Positions 16,717-24,942 of a stretch of 64,000 bases of DNA are shown piece by piece. This DNA is from JAWXTK01 sp044433645. GTDB taxonomy: Bacteria > Bacteroidota > Bacteroidia > Bacteroidales > Rikenellaceae. The stretch covers positions 1 to 64,000 of the forward strand of contig JAWXTK010000005.1 in assembly GCA_044433645.1 (NCBI GenBank). The letters are read 5' to 3'. A program made the translations under genes and the position numbers. Below the pieces are notes generated by a model. The model saw only the letters and a list, made by a program, of their open reading frames with translations, was not told the origin of the DNA and ran no database searches. Each line of letters opens with the position of its first letter. The first letter of the stretch is position 1.

Positions 16717-16861
16717 ATCAATTTTTCTTGTAACATAAGTTTTGGGAGAGTAAAATTAACAAAAACCATCAGAAAACAACAATAAATTCACCATATCTAA
16801 AACTCAGGTTTGTAGCACGATTATTGAAAAGACTAATTTACACAAATATTCAAAATAAAGT

Positions 16862-18037
16862 ATGCTAAACAACACTTTTATCATTTCTGGCTCTATAAAT
16901 TGGGACTTAAACAACCCAAGCGAGGCTCAAAAATTAGCTCACGAGATTTCTAAACACCACAAAGTACTTTATATCAATCCCCCAACCGAGCTCGTGCCCC
17001 TCTTAGGCGAGCACCATGCAATTAAAACCACACAAAACAAGGCGCTAAAATCGCTAAATAAAAATTTGTGGATACTCAATCCCCCCATGATTAATCATAG
17101 AGACGAGAGCAAGCCCCCTTTTGGCATGTATCACTACATAGATCGTCTCTCGCTTGGTCATTATTGCCGTATAATCAACTGGGCAATTAATAACCTAAGT
17201 TTAAGAAACAGCATACTTATTGACGACAATGATTTAATCAGAAATTTTTACACTAATGAATATCTAAACCCTTGGTTATCAATATTTTTCTATCACCAAC
17301 CCAAGGCTCTAAACCTACCTTACAGAAAACTTTTTAGCCGAAGTAACATCATAATTACCCCCTCGCAAAACCTATGCGAAAAGATACGTGGTTATAACTT
17401 CAACACCTTTAATATAGGCTATGGCGTGGACTACAAAAACCAACGCTCAACTCTGCTCTCGCGCGAGATGCTTGGCCACATACCCCACCCTCGCATAGGC
17501 CTTGTCTCGCCTGTTGACAGCCGCGAATTATCAGTGGATTTAGTTTATAAAACGGCTCTAGAGTTTAGTGATTGTTCTATAATTTTAGTTGGCGAGATGG
17601 ACGAAAAATTCTCTTCTCATCCTCTCTGCAAACTCTCCAACGTATTTATTTTCAACGAGTTAATTTACAATCACATTTCCCAAATGGATATCTGCATCAA
17701 CCCCCAACACTATTACTCGCTCAATCAGAACGCTCAAAAGGAGCAGATTCTGCGCTATCTTTACATGGGCAAAAGTGTTGTATCAACCACCTCGCTCTCG
17801 GCAGGTGATTTAGCCCCCTACATTTACTTAGGCAGTAGCGACGCTCATTTTTTAGAGCTAATACGCGCCTCACTCAATGAGAAACTATCAGAGAGGACAA
17901 TAAATGCACGCATAAAATTCGCCCAAAACATGAGTGTCAAAAACTGCACTGACAGACTTTTTTCGATAATAGATATGTTTGAAAGCGAGCTCAGAGAAAG
18001 TTACAGCAAAATAAACAGCAGAAAATCTTTGGTATAA
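16862..18037 (+). CDS. Probable GT-B glycosyltransferase
   Basis: 391 aa, soluble. The N-terminus (FIISGSINWDLNN then LAHEISKHHKVLYINPP) and the C-terminal half (RIGLVSPVDSRELSVDLVYKTA, SIILVGEM, ISQMDICINPQHY, QKEQILRYLYMGKSVVSTTS) have the order of a GT4-like GT-B fold: nucleotide-sugar domain with donor-binding Q-K-E in place of the usual P-x-K-x-x-E. Substrate unknown. It is near, but unrelated to, the downstream RSH gene, whose promoter lies in this gene's last codons. I am moderately sure of the fold and not of the reaction. Confidence 0.55.
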   Translation: MLNNTFIISGSINWDLNNPSEAQKLAHEISKHHKVLYINPPTELVPLLGEHHAIKTTQNKALKSLNKNLWILNPPMINHRDESKPPFGMYHYIDRLSLGHYCRIINWAINNLSLRNSILIDDNDLIRNFYTNEYLNPWLSIFFYHQPKALNLPYRKLFSRSNIIITPSQNLCEKIRGYNFNTFNIGYGVDYKNQRSTLLSREMLGHIPHPRIGLVSPVDSRELSVDLVYKTALEFSDCSIILVGEMDEKFSSHPLCKLSNVFIFNELIYNHISQMDICINPQHYYSLNQNAQKEQILRYLYMGKSVVSTTSLSAGDLAPYIYLGSSDAHFLELIRASLNEKLSERTINARIKFAQNMSVKNCTDRLFSIIDMFESELRESYSKINSRKSLV

Positions 18038-18059
18038 TTTCAAAAAAATACTACCTTTA
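18028..18059 (+). promoter_or_regulatory. Promoter of the RSH gene, inside the upstream gene
   Basis: TTTG 18028-18031, a 20-nt spacer, TACCTTTA 18052-18059 (one mismatch to TAnnTTTG). The -33 box overlaps the last codons of the glycosyltransferase gene. The predicted leader is about 20-25 nt. Confidence 0.6.
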
Positions 18060-18088
18060 TACGCATAAAACAAGACTTTTTATTTTTT

Positions 18089-20251
18089 ATGTGGACAAGC
18101 GAACGTTACGATAAATTTCTGGCTCTTTGTGAAAAATTTTTCTCAAAGCACAGTAACATGATGATCAAGAAGGCACTGGAGATAGCTTGCGAAAAAATGA
18201 GTCCTTACACTCGCTACGACCAGAGCCCCATGATGGACCATAGCGTCAACACAGCTATGATAGTGATAGAAGAAATAGGACTTGGCCGTAATTCTACTAT
18301 CGCCACTCTGTTTCACGATGTTGTGCGCCTAAATATTATGAATGCCAAAGATGTTGCAAATTTATTTGGCTCTCAAATCGAAAGCATACTTAAAGGACTT
18401 AACAATATATCCGAAGTTGATGCCAAAATTTCTTCAGACCAAGCTAGCAATTTCCGAGATTTAATAGTTTCCTACTCGTCAGACCCTAGGGTTATCCTTA
18501 TAAAACTAGCTGACAGGCTGGAGGTTATGCGCACAATTTCTATTTTCCCCGAGCAAAAACGCCACAAAAAGGCATGGGAAAGTCTAAATTTATACGCTGA
18601 AATCGCTCACAAATTAGGTTTATACTCCATAAAAAGTGAGCTTGAAGACGTGTCTCTAAGCCTACTAGAGCCTGAAATGTATGAACATATCAAGAAAAAA
18701 CTTGAAGATACAGATATAGAACGTAAGATTTTTATAGACAAATTCTTAATCCCGATACGCGAAAAATTAGATGCCTCAGAGATAGAATACCACATTAAAT
18801 CACGCACAAAATCCATCTATTCTATATGGAACAAAATGCGTAAAACCAATGTGAGTTTTGAGGAGGTTTTCGATATTTTTGCCCTGCGCATAATTTTCGA
18901 CACTGCCCAAGAAAACGAGAAACAAGTTTGCTGGCATATTTATTCCATAGTTACTGATTTCTACACACCCAACCCTAAACGTATGAGGGACTGGATTTCC
19001 ATACCTAAATCCAACGGCTATGAATCACTGCACACAACAGTTGTTACCCCCGAGGGTCAATGGGTTGAGATTCAAATACGTTCAGAGCGTATGGATGCCG
19101 TGGCCGAGCGTGGTATCGCAGCTCACTGGAGATACAAGGGTGTGGCCAGTGGAGAGCTAGGCAGCGAACAATGGCTTGGCAAGTTGCGCGAGATTATGGA
19201 AAACACAGAGGTGAGCCAAATCGCACAAAAATTTGATTCTAAGTTAGACTCAGGCGAGATTTTCGTATTTACGCCCAACGGCGATATACGCAAACTCTCT
19301 AAAGGCGCTTGCGTGCTTGATTTTGCCTTTGATATACACTCAAACCTAGGCTGTACGTGCACGGGGGCTAAGGTCAACGGTCGCAATGTATCTATACGCG
19401 AGGAGCTAAAAATTGGTGATATTGTAACAATAGCTACATCTAAAAACCAAAAACCTAAGGCCGACTGGCTGAATTTTGTCACCAGCAATAGAGCTAAAAA
19501 CAAAATCAAAACCTTCCTAAGAGAGGAGCAAGCCAAAGAAGCCAACCTAGGTCGCGAGGAGCTAGAGCGCAAGGCCAAAAACTGGAAAATCACCCTCCCC
19601 ATCGACGAGATAGTCAACATATTATGCCGACACTACAAACTCAAAACCGGCGTAGAACTTTATGGGCAAATCGCAGCAGGCAAAATAGACTTAGCTGAGA
19701 TAAAAGACATATTAGTAAGACACTTATCAGGCGAGGTGGAAGAGCCTAAAATACCTGTAAAATCCTCAGTATCAAAGCCTACAAAGGCCAAAGCAAACGA
19801 GGAAGCAATTATAATAAACGAGCTAACCGGTGGCATGCAATACAAGTTTGGCAAGTGCTGTAACCCTATTTTTGGCGATGAAGTTTTCGGCTTTATCACC
19901 ATAGGCACAGGCATCACCATACATCGCGACGACTGCCCCAACGCCCCTCGATTAAAAGAGCTTTACCCTTATAGAATTTTGTCAGCATCGTGGCGCAGTT
20001 CAGCCTCGGGGGGCGCATTCCGTGCTTCGGTTAAAATAGTTGCCGACGATACTGTGGGCATAGTAAATCGTATCACCGACAAGGTAAACGAAGTAAAAGT
20101 CAACATACGTTCTATGAGTTTTAACACAGCAGGTGGCATAGTCTCAGGGGTTATAGACATAGAAGTAACCAGCGCACTAGTCATAGACACGGTAATACAT
20201 AGCATACTGAAAATCAGAGGTATACAAAAAGCCTACAAACTTAATCGCTAG
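18089..20251 (+). CDS. RelA/SpoT homologue with degenerate hydrolase domain
   Basis: 720-aa long RSH protein: HD domain (about 20-190), (p)ppGpp synthetase (about 220-360, with HIKSRTKSIYSIWNKM, DIFALRII and VEIQIRSERMD), TGS (about 390-455), linker helices, and a C-terminal zinc-finger/ACT region (CCNPIFGDEVFGF, HRDDCPN, then ACT from about 645). In the HD domain H51, H76, D77 and D142 remain. The residues usually E-D after HDxx are R80-L81 (HDVVRLN), and the usual LADRLHNMRT reads LADRLEVMRT, losing the catalytic asparagine (V146). I infer a synthetase with little or no hydrolase activity, analogous to RelA. A separate hydrolase should exist elsewhere. Confidence 0.9.
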   Translation: MWTSERYDKFLALCEKFFSKHSNMMIKKALEIACEKMSPYTRYDQSPMMDHSVNTAMIVIEEIGLGRNSTIATLFHDVVRLNIMNAKDVANLFGSQIESILKGLNNISEVDAKISSDQASNFRDLIVSYSSDPRVILIKLADRLEVMRTISIFPEQKRHKKAWESLNLYAEIAHKLGLYSIKSELEDVSLSLLEPEMYEHIKKKLEDTDIERKIFIDKFLIPIREKLDASEIEYHIKSRTKSIYSIWNKMRKTNVSFEEVFDIFALRIIFDTAQENEKQVCWHIYSIVTDFYTPNPKRMRDWISIPKSNGYESLHTTVVTPEGQWVEIQIRSERMDAVAERGIAAHWRYKGVASGELGSEQWLGKLREIMENTEVSQIAQKFDSKLDSGEIFVFTPNGDIRKLSKGACVLDFAFDIHSNLGCTCTGAKVNGRNVSIREELKIGDIVTIATSKNQKPKADWLNFVTSNRAKNKIKTFLREEQAKEANLGREELERKAKNWKITLPIDEIVNILCRHYKLKTGVELYGQIAAGKIDLAEIKDILVRHLSGEVEEPKIPVKSSVSKPTKAKANEEAIIINELTGGMQYKFGKCCNPIFGDEVFGFITIGTGITIHRDDCPNAPRLKELYPYRILSASWRSSASGGAFRASVKIVADDTVGIVNRITDKVNEVKVNIRSMSFNTAGGIVSGVIDIEVTSALVIDTVIHSILKIRGIQKAYKLNR

Positions 20252-20260
20252 AGAAGAAAG

Positions 20261-20653
20261 ATGTTTAAACTCATATTGCTACTTATAGGTTTTCTCGCTA
20301 TGGGATTAGGAGTTTTAGGGATTTTTCTGCCCGTTCTGCCTACCACGCCTTTACTGCTATTGGCTCTGTGGTGCTTTACGCGCAGCTCTGATAGGTGGCG
20401 CACATGGCTACTTGCAAACAAATATTTTGGCGATTATTTAGACGGATATTTCTCGGGCAAGGGCATATATTTAAGCACTAAAGTCTACGCTATAAGCTTG
20501 CTATGGCTCACACTCAGCTACTGCGCCTATATCCTTGATAACATATATTTAAGAATACTATTTTTAGTCATAGCCATAAGCGTAACCATACACTTATGTA
20601 TGCTAAAAACTCGTAACAATGACAAAAAAGATACTAATAATAACAGCAACTAG
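20261..20653 (+). CDS. DUF454 (YbaN-like) inner-membrane protein
   Basis: 130 aa with the DUF454 signature: an N-terminal helix followed by GVLGIFLPVLPTTPLLLLALWCFTRSSDR, then LLANKYFGDYLDGY and two further hydrophobic helices (about 75-115). The function of the family is not established. It starts 9 bp after the RSH stop, and its last 35 bp overlap the next gene, mqnB, so it belongs to that polycistron. The Asn/Lys-rich tail is encoded by the overlap. Confidence 0.8.
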   Translation: MFKLILLLIGFLAMGLGVLGIFLPVLPTTPLLLLALWCFTRSSDRWRTWLLANKYFGDYLDGYFSGKGIYLSTKVYAISLLWLTLSYCAYILDNIYLRILFLVIAISVTIHLCMLKTRNNDKKDTNNNSN

Positions 20654-21185
20654 CAAGGAGAAAGATGCTCTAGATTTGCCAAAAAACTGCATTACACACG
20701 TCTGCGGCATAGGTTTGGCAAATTCTTCGAGCGAGAGTATGTGGGCTATTGAGCACCACAAACCTTGCCTTGTAATTATGGTTGGCATAGCCGGCAAATA
20801 CGCTCACAGCAATCTTCAAATTGGCGAAAGTGTGTTAGTTGAAAGTGAGCTAACTAGCGACTGTGGAGCATTTTATGGAGATGAATTTCGTAGCACTTTT
20901 GCCCAAGAATATTTGTGTCCTTTTGTCAAAAATTATAGTTTCAAAACTGTTAAGTCTGCCACAGTCAACGTGTGTGCTGCACCTTTCATCACACCCCAAG
21001 CAGAAATAGAAAACATGGAGGGCGCAGGATTTTTCGCTTCAGCCACCAAGCTGCGCGTACCCTTTCTAGAACTTCGCACCATATCCAACACAGTGAGTGC
21101 AACAAGAGAGGATTGGGACATGGATTTAGCCTTAAAAAACATGAATTTAGCTCTAAAAAAACTACTCGATGAAATTAAAGCTTAA
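20619..21185 (+). CDS. mqnB: Futalosine hydrolase
   Basis: 188-aa nucleosidase of the futalosine route to menaquinone. It removes the purine base from (aminodeoxy)futalosine. PNP/MTAN-family features are present: an N-terminal ILIITATSKEKDAL strand, the VGIAGKY glycine loop, and ENMEGAGFFASATKL, whose E-M-E-G-A is the ribose-binding block of MTAN relatives. Short but complete for MqnB. It overlaps the DUF454 gene by 35 bp and mqnD by 17 bp, so translation is coupled through the chain. Confidence 0.85.
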   Translation: MTKKILIITATSKEKDALDLPKNCITHVCGIGLANSSSESMWAIEHHKPCLVIMVGIAGKYAHSNLQIGESVLVESELTSDCGAFYGDEFRSTFAQEYLCPFVKNYSFKTVKSATVNVCAAPFITPQAEIENMEGAGFFASATKLRVPFLELRTISNTVSATREDWDMDLALKNMNLALKKLLDEIKA

Positions 21186-21972
21186 CATATCGCCCTGCCC
21201 CAACGACACCTTTATGTTCGATGCCTTAATACATGCTCGCGTAGATACCGAAGGGCTAGAATTTGATGTAAATTACCTTGACATAGAGCAGTTAAACGAG
21301 CAAGTAACACAGGATAACACCATAGATATCAGCAAGATAAGCTATGCGATACTACCCCATATTTTAGACAATTACAAAGCCTTGGACTCAGGTAGTGCTC
21401 TTGGTTACGGCAATGGCCCCTTGGTTGTCAGCCACAAAAAAGGCTTAGAAATCAGCGAAAATACGAGTCTAATTTGCCCAGGCGAGAGAACTACGGCTAG
21501 ACTTTTAATTGCTAAGATTTTTCCACAGATTAAAAATATAGACAACCAAATTTTCTGTGATATCGCCGACTCAGTAGCTGCAAAAAAATATGATGCTGGC
21601 GTGATAATTCACGAAGGACGCTTTACTTTCGCTGAAAAAAACCTGCACTTAGTCGCCGACCTTGGTAAAGAGTGGGAACAACTAACGGGTCTCCCACTTC
21701 CCTTGGGAGCTATCGTTGTGAACAAAAATTTGGACGAGAATTTAATGCAAAAAATTAATCGCGTGCTTAAACGCAGCATACTTTACGCCCAAGAAAACCC
21801 TCTTGCCTCGCGCGAATTTATACTCTCACACGCCCAAGAGCTCAGCAATGAAGTTATTGAAAACCATATAAATATGTTTGTCAACGAATTTTCTGTATCT
21901 TTGACTTCTAAAGGCGAGCGAGCCGTGAGGGAATTATGTGGAATTAATGAAGAAAATATTTTTGTAAAATAA
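21169..21972 (+). CDS. mqnD: 1,4-dihydroxy-6-naphthoate synthase
   Basis: 267-aa periplasmic-binding-fold enzyme that converts cyclic dehypoxanthine futalosine to 1,4-dihydroxy-6-naphthoate. It starts LNISPCPNDTFMFDALIH, the family signature, and continues with DISKISYAILPHIL, GYGNGPLVVS, CPGERTTA, and LPLPLGAIVVNK. No signal peptide. MqnA and MqnC are not in the window. The stop codon shares bases with the bioF start (TAATG). Confidence 0.92.
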   Translation: MKLKLNISPCPNDTFMFDALIHARVDTEGLEFDVNYLDIEQLNEQVTQDNTIDISKISYAILPHILDNYKALDSGSALGYGNGPLVVSHKKGLEISENTSLICPGERTTARLLIAKIFPQIKNIDNQIFCDIADSVAAKKYDAGVIIHEGRFTFAEKNLHLVADLGKEWEQLTGLPLPLGAIVVNKNLDENLMQKINRVLKRSILYAQENPLASREFILSHAQELSNEVIENHINMFVNEFSVSLTSKGERAVRELCGINEENIFVK

Positions 21973-23078
21973 TGTACAAGCAAGATATAAAAAATACTTT
22001 GGCCGAGTTAAAAGCCAAACAAAACCTCAGGGAGCTCAAAAATCTGCGTTCTGAGGGTAAATACGTTATTTGCGAAGGTAAACGCTACCTAAATTTTTCA
22101 TCTAACGACTACCTTGGCCTTAGCGATAGAGAATTGCAAAAGGAATTTTTAGACAGCATAGATATTAAAAATTTTATTTTATCTAACCCTTCATCTCGTC
22201 TTATGACTGGCAATTCACCTGAATACCAAGCACTTGAGGGAAGTCTAGAGAATATTTTTCCAGGCAAACGAGCCTTAGTTTTAAGCTCGGGCTACATGGT
22301 AAACACAGGCGTTTTAGCTGCATTAACTAGCAAAGACGACTTAATTATAGCCGACAAATTAGTGCACGCAAGCCTTATCGACGGCCTAAAATTAGCCCCA
22401 GCAAAGTTTGAACGCTTTGCTCACAACGATATAAATCACCTCGAAAATTTATTGAAAAAATCTGAGGGAAAACACAAAAACACTTGGGTAATCACCGAAG
22501 ATATTTTCAGCATGGACGGTGACAGAGCCCACTTGGATGAGATAATTTCGCTAAAAGAAAAATATAATTTTAGAATCTATCTCGATGCAGCTCACAGTTT
22601 TGGTGTAGAAGATTTAGAGCAGAAAAGCACAAAAGTAGACGTATTAGTTGCAACGCTTGGCAAGGCAATAGCCTCGAGTGGAGCATTTGTAATGTGCAGT
22701 GAATTAGAGAGAAATCTGCTGATAAACAAGATGAGAACCCTGATTTTTTCGACTGCAAGCGCACCAATAAACTTAATGTGGAGCAAATTTTTAGTTGATA
22801 AAATCCCAACATTCACACCACGCAGAGAACACCTAAAAAGCTTAATATCAATACTTTCTCCCACTAAAGACACTACACATATTCTACCATACATAGTTGG
22901 TGAGAACAACAAAACCATACAAATTGCCGACCAACTAAAGTCGCTAGGATACTGGGTAACACCCATACGCCACCCTACCGTGGCCGAGGGCACAGCACGC
23001 ATAAGAATCTCACTGAGCGCTGCCCTAAGCCTTGAAGATGTAGAAAAATTTAATGAAGTATGCAAGTCGATTTTCTAA
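21972..23078 (+). CDS. bioF: 8-amino-7-oxononanoate synthase
   Basis: 368-aa PLP enzyme (alpha-oxoamine synthase family) that condenses pimeloyl-ACP with alanine. The PLP lysine is K231 in ATLGKAIASSGA. DAAHSFG (205-211) holds the pyridine-binding aspartate, and NFSSNDYLGL (41-50) is the N-terminal family block. Overlaps: start codon with the mqnD stop, and 19 bp with bioG at the 3' end. It could in principle be the related KBL or SPT enzyme, but the adjacent bioG and bioC settle the assignment. Confidence 0.93.
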   Translation: MYKQDIKNTLAELKAKQNLRELKNLRSEGKYVICEGKRYLNFSSNDYLGLSDRELQKEFLDSIDIKNFILSNPSSRLMTGNSPEYQALEGSLENIFPGKRALVLSSGYMVNTGVLAALTSKDDLIIADKLVHASLIDGLKLAPAKFERFAHNDINHLENLLKKSEGKHKNTWVITEDIFSMDGDRAHLDEIISLKEKYNFRIYLDAAHSFGVEDLEQKSTKVDVLVATLGKAIASSGAFVMCSELERNLLINKMRTLIFSTASAPINLMWSKFLVDKIPTFTPRREHLKSLISILSPTKDTTHILPYIVGENNKTIQIADQLKSLGYWVTPIRHPTVAEGTARIRISLSAALSLEDVEKFNEVCKSIF

Positions 23079-23698
23079 GAAATAATCATAGCGAAAACCT
23101 TATAATCTTTGCTCTTGGCTGGGGCACAGACTCTTCTGTTATCAGCCATTTAATAAGTCAAATTCCTGACTGTTATGATGTTATGTGCACATACGATTAT
23201 AAAAGTATAGAAAAAATCGACCATTTGTGCAATGCCTACTCAAGGGTTTACTTACTAGCTTGGAGCTTTGGGGTGTGGGCATCAGAGAAGATGTTTGAGA
23301 ACAAAAAGTTAATCACCAAGGCCGTAGCATTTTGCGCAAGTCCCCTACCCGTGAACGATGAGTTTGGCATAGCTCCTAAACGCCTGAGAATCACCATAAA
23401 AGGCTTTAAATCCCAGGGCGCAGCCACCTTCGACAAATCAGTATACCAAGACCAAATCATGTTCAACACCAAGCGAGAGATAGGCGAAAAAATAGAAGAA
23501 TTAGAAATTTTGGCCAGCTCGGCATCCCTAAGCTATACCCCTGAGATTGAGTGGGATAGAGCAATTATAGGCGAAAGAGACACAATTTTTCCTGCAAAAA
23601 ATCTTCTTGCGTATTGGGGTATTCGCGCTAAAGTCTTACCTTTGCCCCATTATCCATTTAAAGACTACAAATTAATCGCTCACGCTCTTGGCATTTGA
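23060..23698 (+). CDS. bioG: Pimeloyl-ACP methyl ester esterase, BioG type
   Basis: 212-aa alpha/beta hydrolase of the DUF452/BioG group. It cleaves the methyl ester installed by BioC, ending the disguised fatty-acid synthesis phase of biotin formation. FALGWGTD (17-24) is the BioG signature, the nucleophile is S69 in AWSFG, and the C-terminal LPHYPF supplies the histidine. BioG replaces BioH in many Bacteroidetes. It overlaps bioF by 19 bp and bioC by 11 bp. Confidence 0.88.
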   Translation: MQVDFLRNNHSENLIIFALGWGTDSSVISHLISQIPDCYDVMCTYDYKSIEKIDHLCNAYSRVYLLAWSFGVWASEKMFENKKLITKAVAFCASPLPVNDEFGIAPKRLRITIKGFKSQGAATFDKSVYQDQIMFNTKREIGEKIEELEILASSASLSYTPEIEWDRAIIGERDTIFPAKNLLAYWGIRAKVLPLPHYPFKDYKLIAHALGI

Positions 23699-24446
23699 TA
23701 AATCACTCATAGAAAAACGTTTTGCATCTCACCTTGACAAGTATAACACCTTAGCAAGCGTGCAGAAAGAAATATGCCAAAAAATAAGCGAATTAATAAC
23801 TCAACATATTGATGCTAAGGATATTAACTCAGCCCTGGAAATAGGCATAGGCACAGGATTTTTGAGCGCTCACCTGCTAAAAACATTCGCCCACAGCAAA
23901 TGGACACTTAACGATTTAACAAAAAAAGCACAAGAATATACAGATAAATTAATTGATAATCAAATAGTTAACTACATTTGGGGCGACGGCGAGAAAATTG
24001 AATTCCCAGGCAACTTAGACCTAATCGCCAGCGCATCCACAGTTCAGTGGTTTGATAATCTAGAGGCTTTTATTAAAAAATGCAGCAGAGCGAGCAACAA
24101 AAATGCCTACCTAGTTTTATCAACTTTTGGCCTAGATAACTTTAAGCAAATAAAACAAACCACCGGCCAAGGCCTCGATTATTTCACCCTAGAGCAAATC
24201 ACCAAGATGCTCAAAAGTAACAACTACGAAATAATCACAAGCACACAATACACTGAAAATCTGAGATTTAACTCACCCCTAGAGGTACTTCACCACATAA
24301 AATCTACGGGCGTGAATTCCATAAAAAACAGCCCCTGGACCAAGAGTACTCTTAGTGAATTTTGCAAGAAATATCAAGAACTCACGCCCCAAGGCATATT
24401 TCTTACCTACGAGCCTATCATCTTAATTGCTAGGAAAACCAAATAA
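23688..24446 (+). CDS. bioC: Malonyl-ACP O-methyltransferase
   Basis: 252-aa SAM methyltransferase that starts biotin pimelate synthesis by methylating malonyl-ACP. The N-terminus DKSLIEKRFASHLDKYN ... VQKEICQKI is typical of BioC. The SAM-binding loop is EIGIGTG (51-57), and SASTVQWF marks the class I core. The only suitable start is TTG at 23688, inside the bioG coding end, which fits coupled translation. Last gene of the mqn-bio chain. RNase P RNA follows after about 20 bp. Confidence 0.92.
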   Translation: MAFDKSLIEKRFASHLDKYNTLASVQKEICQKISELITQHIDAKDINSALEIGIGTGFLSAHLLKTFAHSKWTLNDLTKKAQEYTDKLIDNQIVNYIWGDGEKIEFPGNLDLIASASTVQWFDNLEAFIKKCSRASNKNAYLVLSTFGLDNFKQIKQTTGQGLDYFTLEQITKMLKSNNYEIITSTQYTENLRFNSPLEVLHHIKSTGVNSIKNSPWTKSTLSEFCKKYQELTPQGIFLTYEPIILIARKTK

Positions 24447-24453
24447 TTATACC

Positions 24454-24461
24454 TACCTTTA
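24454..24461 (+). promoter_or_regulatory. -7 box of the RNase P RNA gene
   Basis: TACCTTTA lies directly after the bioC stop and about 7 nt before the predicted 5' end of the RNA. One mismatch to TAnnTTTG. The -33 box is not clear. Confidence 0.5.
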
Positions 24462-24467
24462 CACCCA

Positions 24468-24858
24468 TAAAAAAGAGCAGGAGGACTCTGTCGCTGCCAA
24501 GTTTTTAAGGCTTGGGAGAGGAAAGTCCGGGCAACAAAGAGTACCGTGCTTCTTAATGGGAAGATATCCGAGAGGGTATAGTTTAAGGTAACAGAAAACG
24601 ACCACCTTAGCTTGCGAGCAAGCCAAAGGAAAGGGTGAAAAGGCGAGGTAAGAGCTCACCGGGGGAAGTGGCAACACTTTCTGCCGTACTACTGACGGGT
24701 TGCAAGACCGAATATACCGACGCATGTAGGATTACTCGTCCGATGTCGGGGGGTAGGTTGCTAATTTTCAGGTTTGCTGAGAAGTAAATCGTAGATAGAT
24801 GACAGAGACTTGGCTTAAGCCAAGCACAGGACCCGGCTTATACCTCCCCTCTTTTTTA
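24468..24858 (+). ncRNA. rnpB: RNase P RNA
   Basis: Catalytic RNA of RNase P, which matures tRNA 5' ends. The type A landmarks are in order: gaggactctgtcgctgcc near the 5' end, then GAGGAAAGTCCGGGC (CR I, 24519-24533). An internal aagggtgaaaaggcgag block and ggtaagagctcaccgggg follow, and the 3' block ends with the cacaggacccggcttata region and cctccc, which pairs back to the 5' P1 strand. Ends are approximate (within about 5 nt), set by P1 pairing between the 5' aaaaaagagcaggagg and the 3' cctcccctctttttt. Confidence 0.93.
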
Positions 24859-24864
24859 GCAAAA

Positions 24865-24908
24865 CAAAAGGGAGTAACTAACATTAACTGGTTAGTTACT
24901 CCCTTTTG
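24865..24908. terminator. Bidirectional terminator between rnpB and ffh
   Basis: Perfect 18-bp stem 24865-24882 / 24891-24908 with an 8-nt loop (attaactg). It serves rnpB on the plus strand and ffh on the minus strand. Confidence 0.85.
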
Positions 24909-24942
24909 CTTTCGTCTACATAACTGAGTGTGAGTTAAATTC

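Noticed and set aside
16809..16841. Promoter for the GT-B gene (TTTG, 21-nt spacer, TAATTTAC)
   Set aside because: The -7 part matches only four of the six fixed positions, which is too weak in such AT-rich DNA.
24459..24725. Minus-strand reading frame of 88 codons
   Set aside because: It lies entirely inside the RNase P RNA gene on the opposite strand and has no protein-like features.
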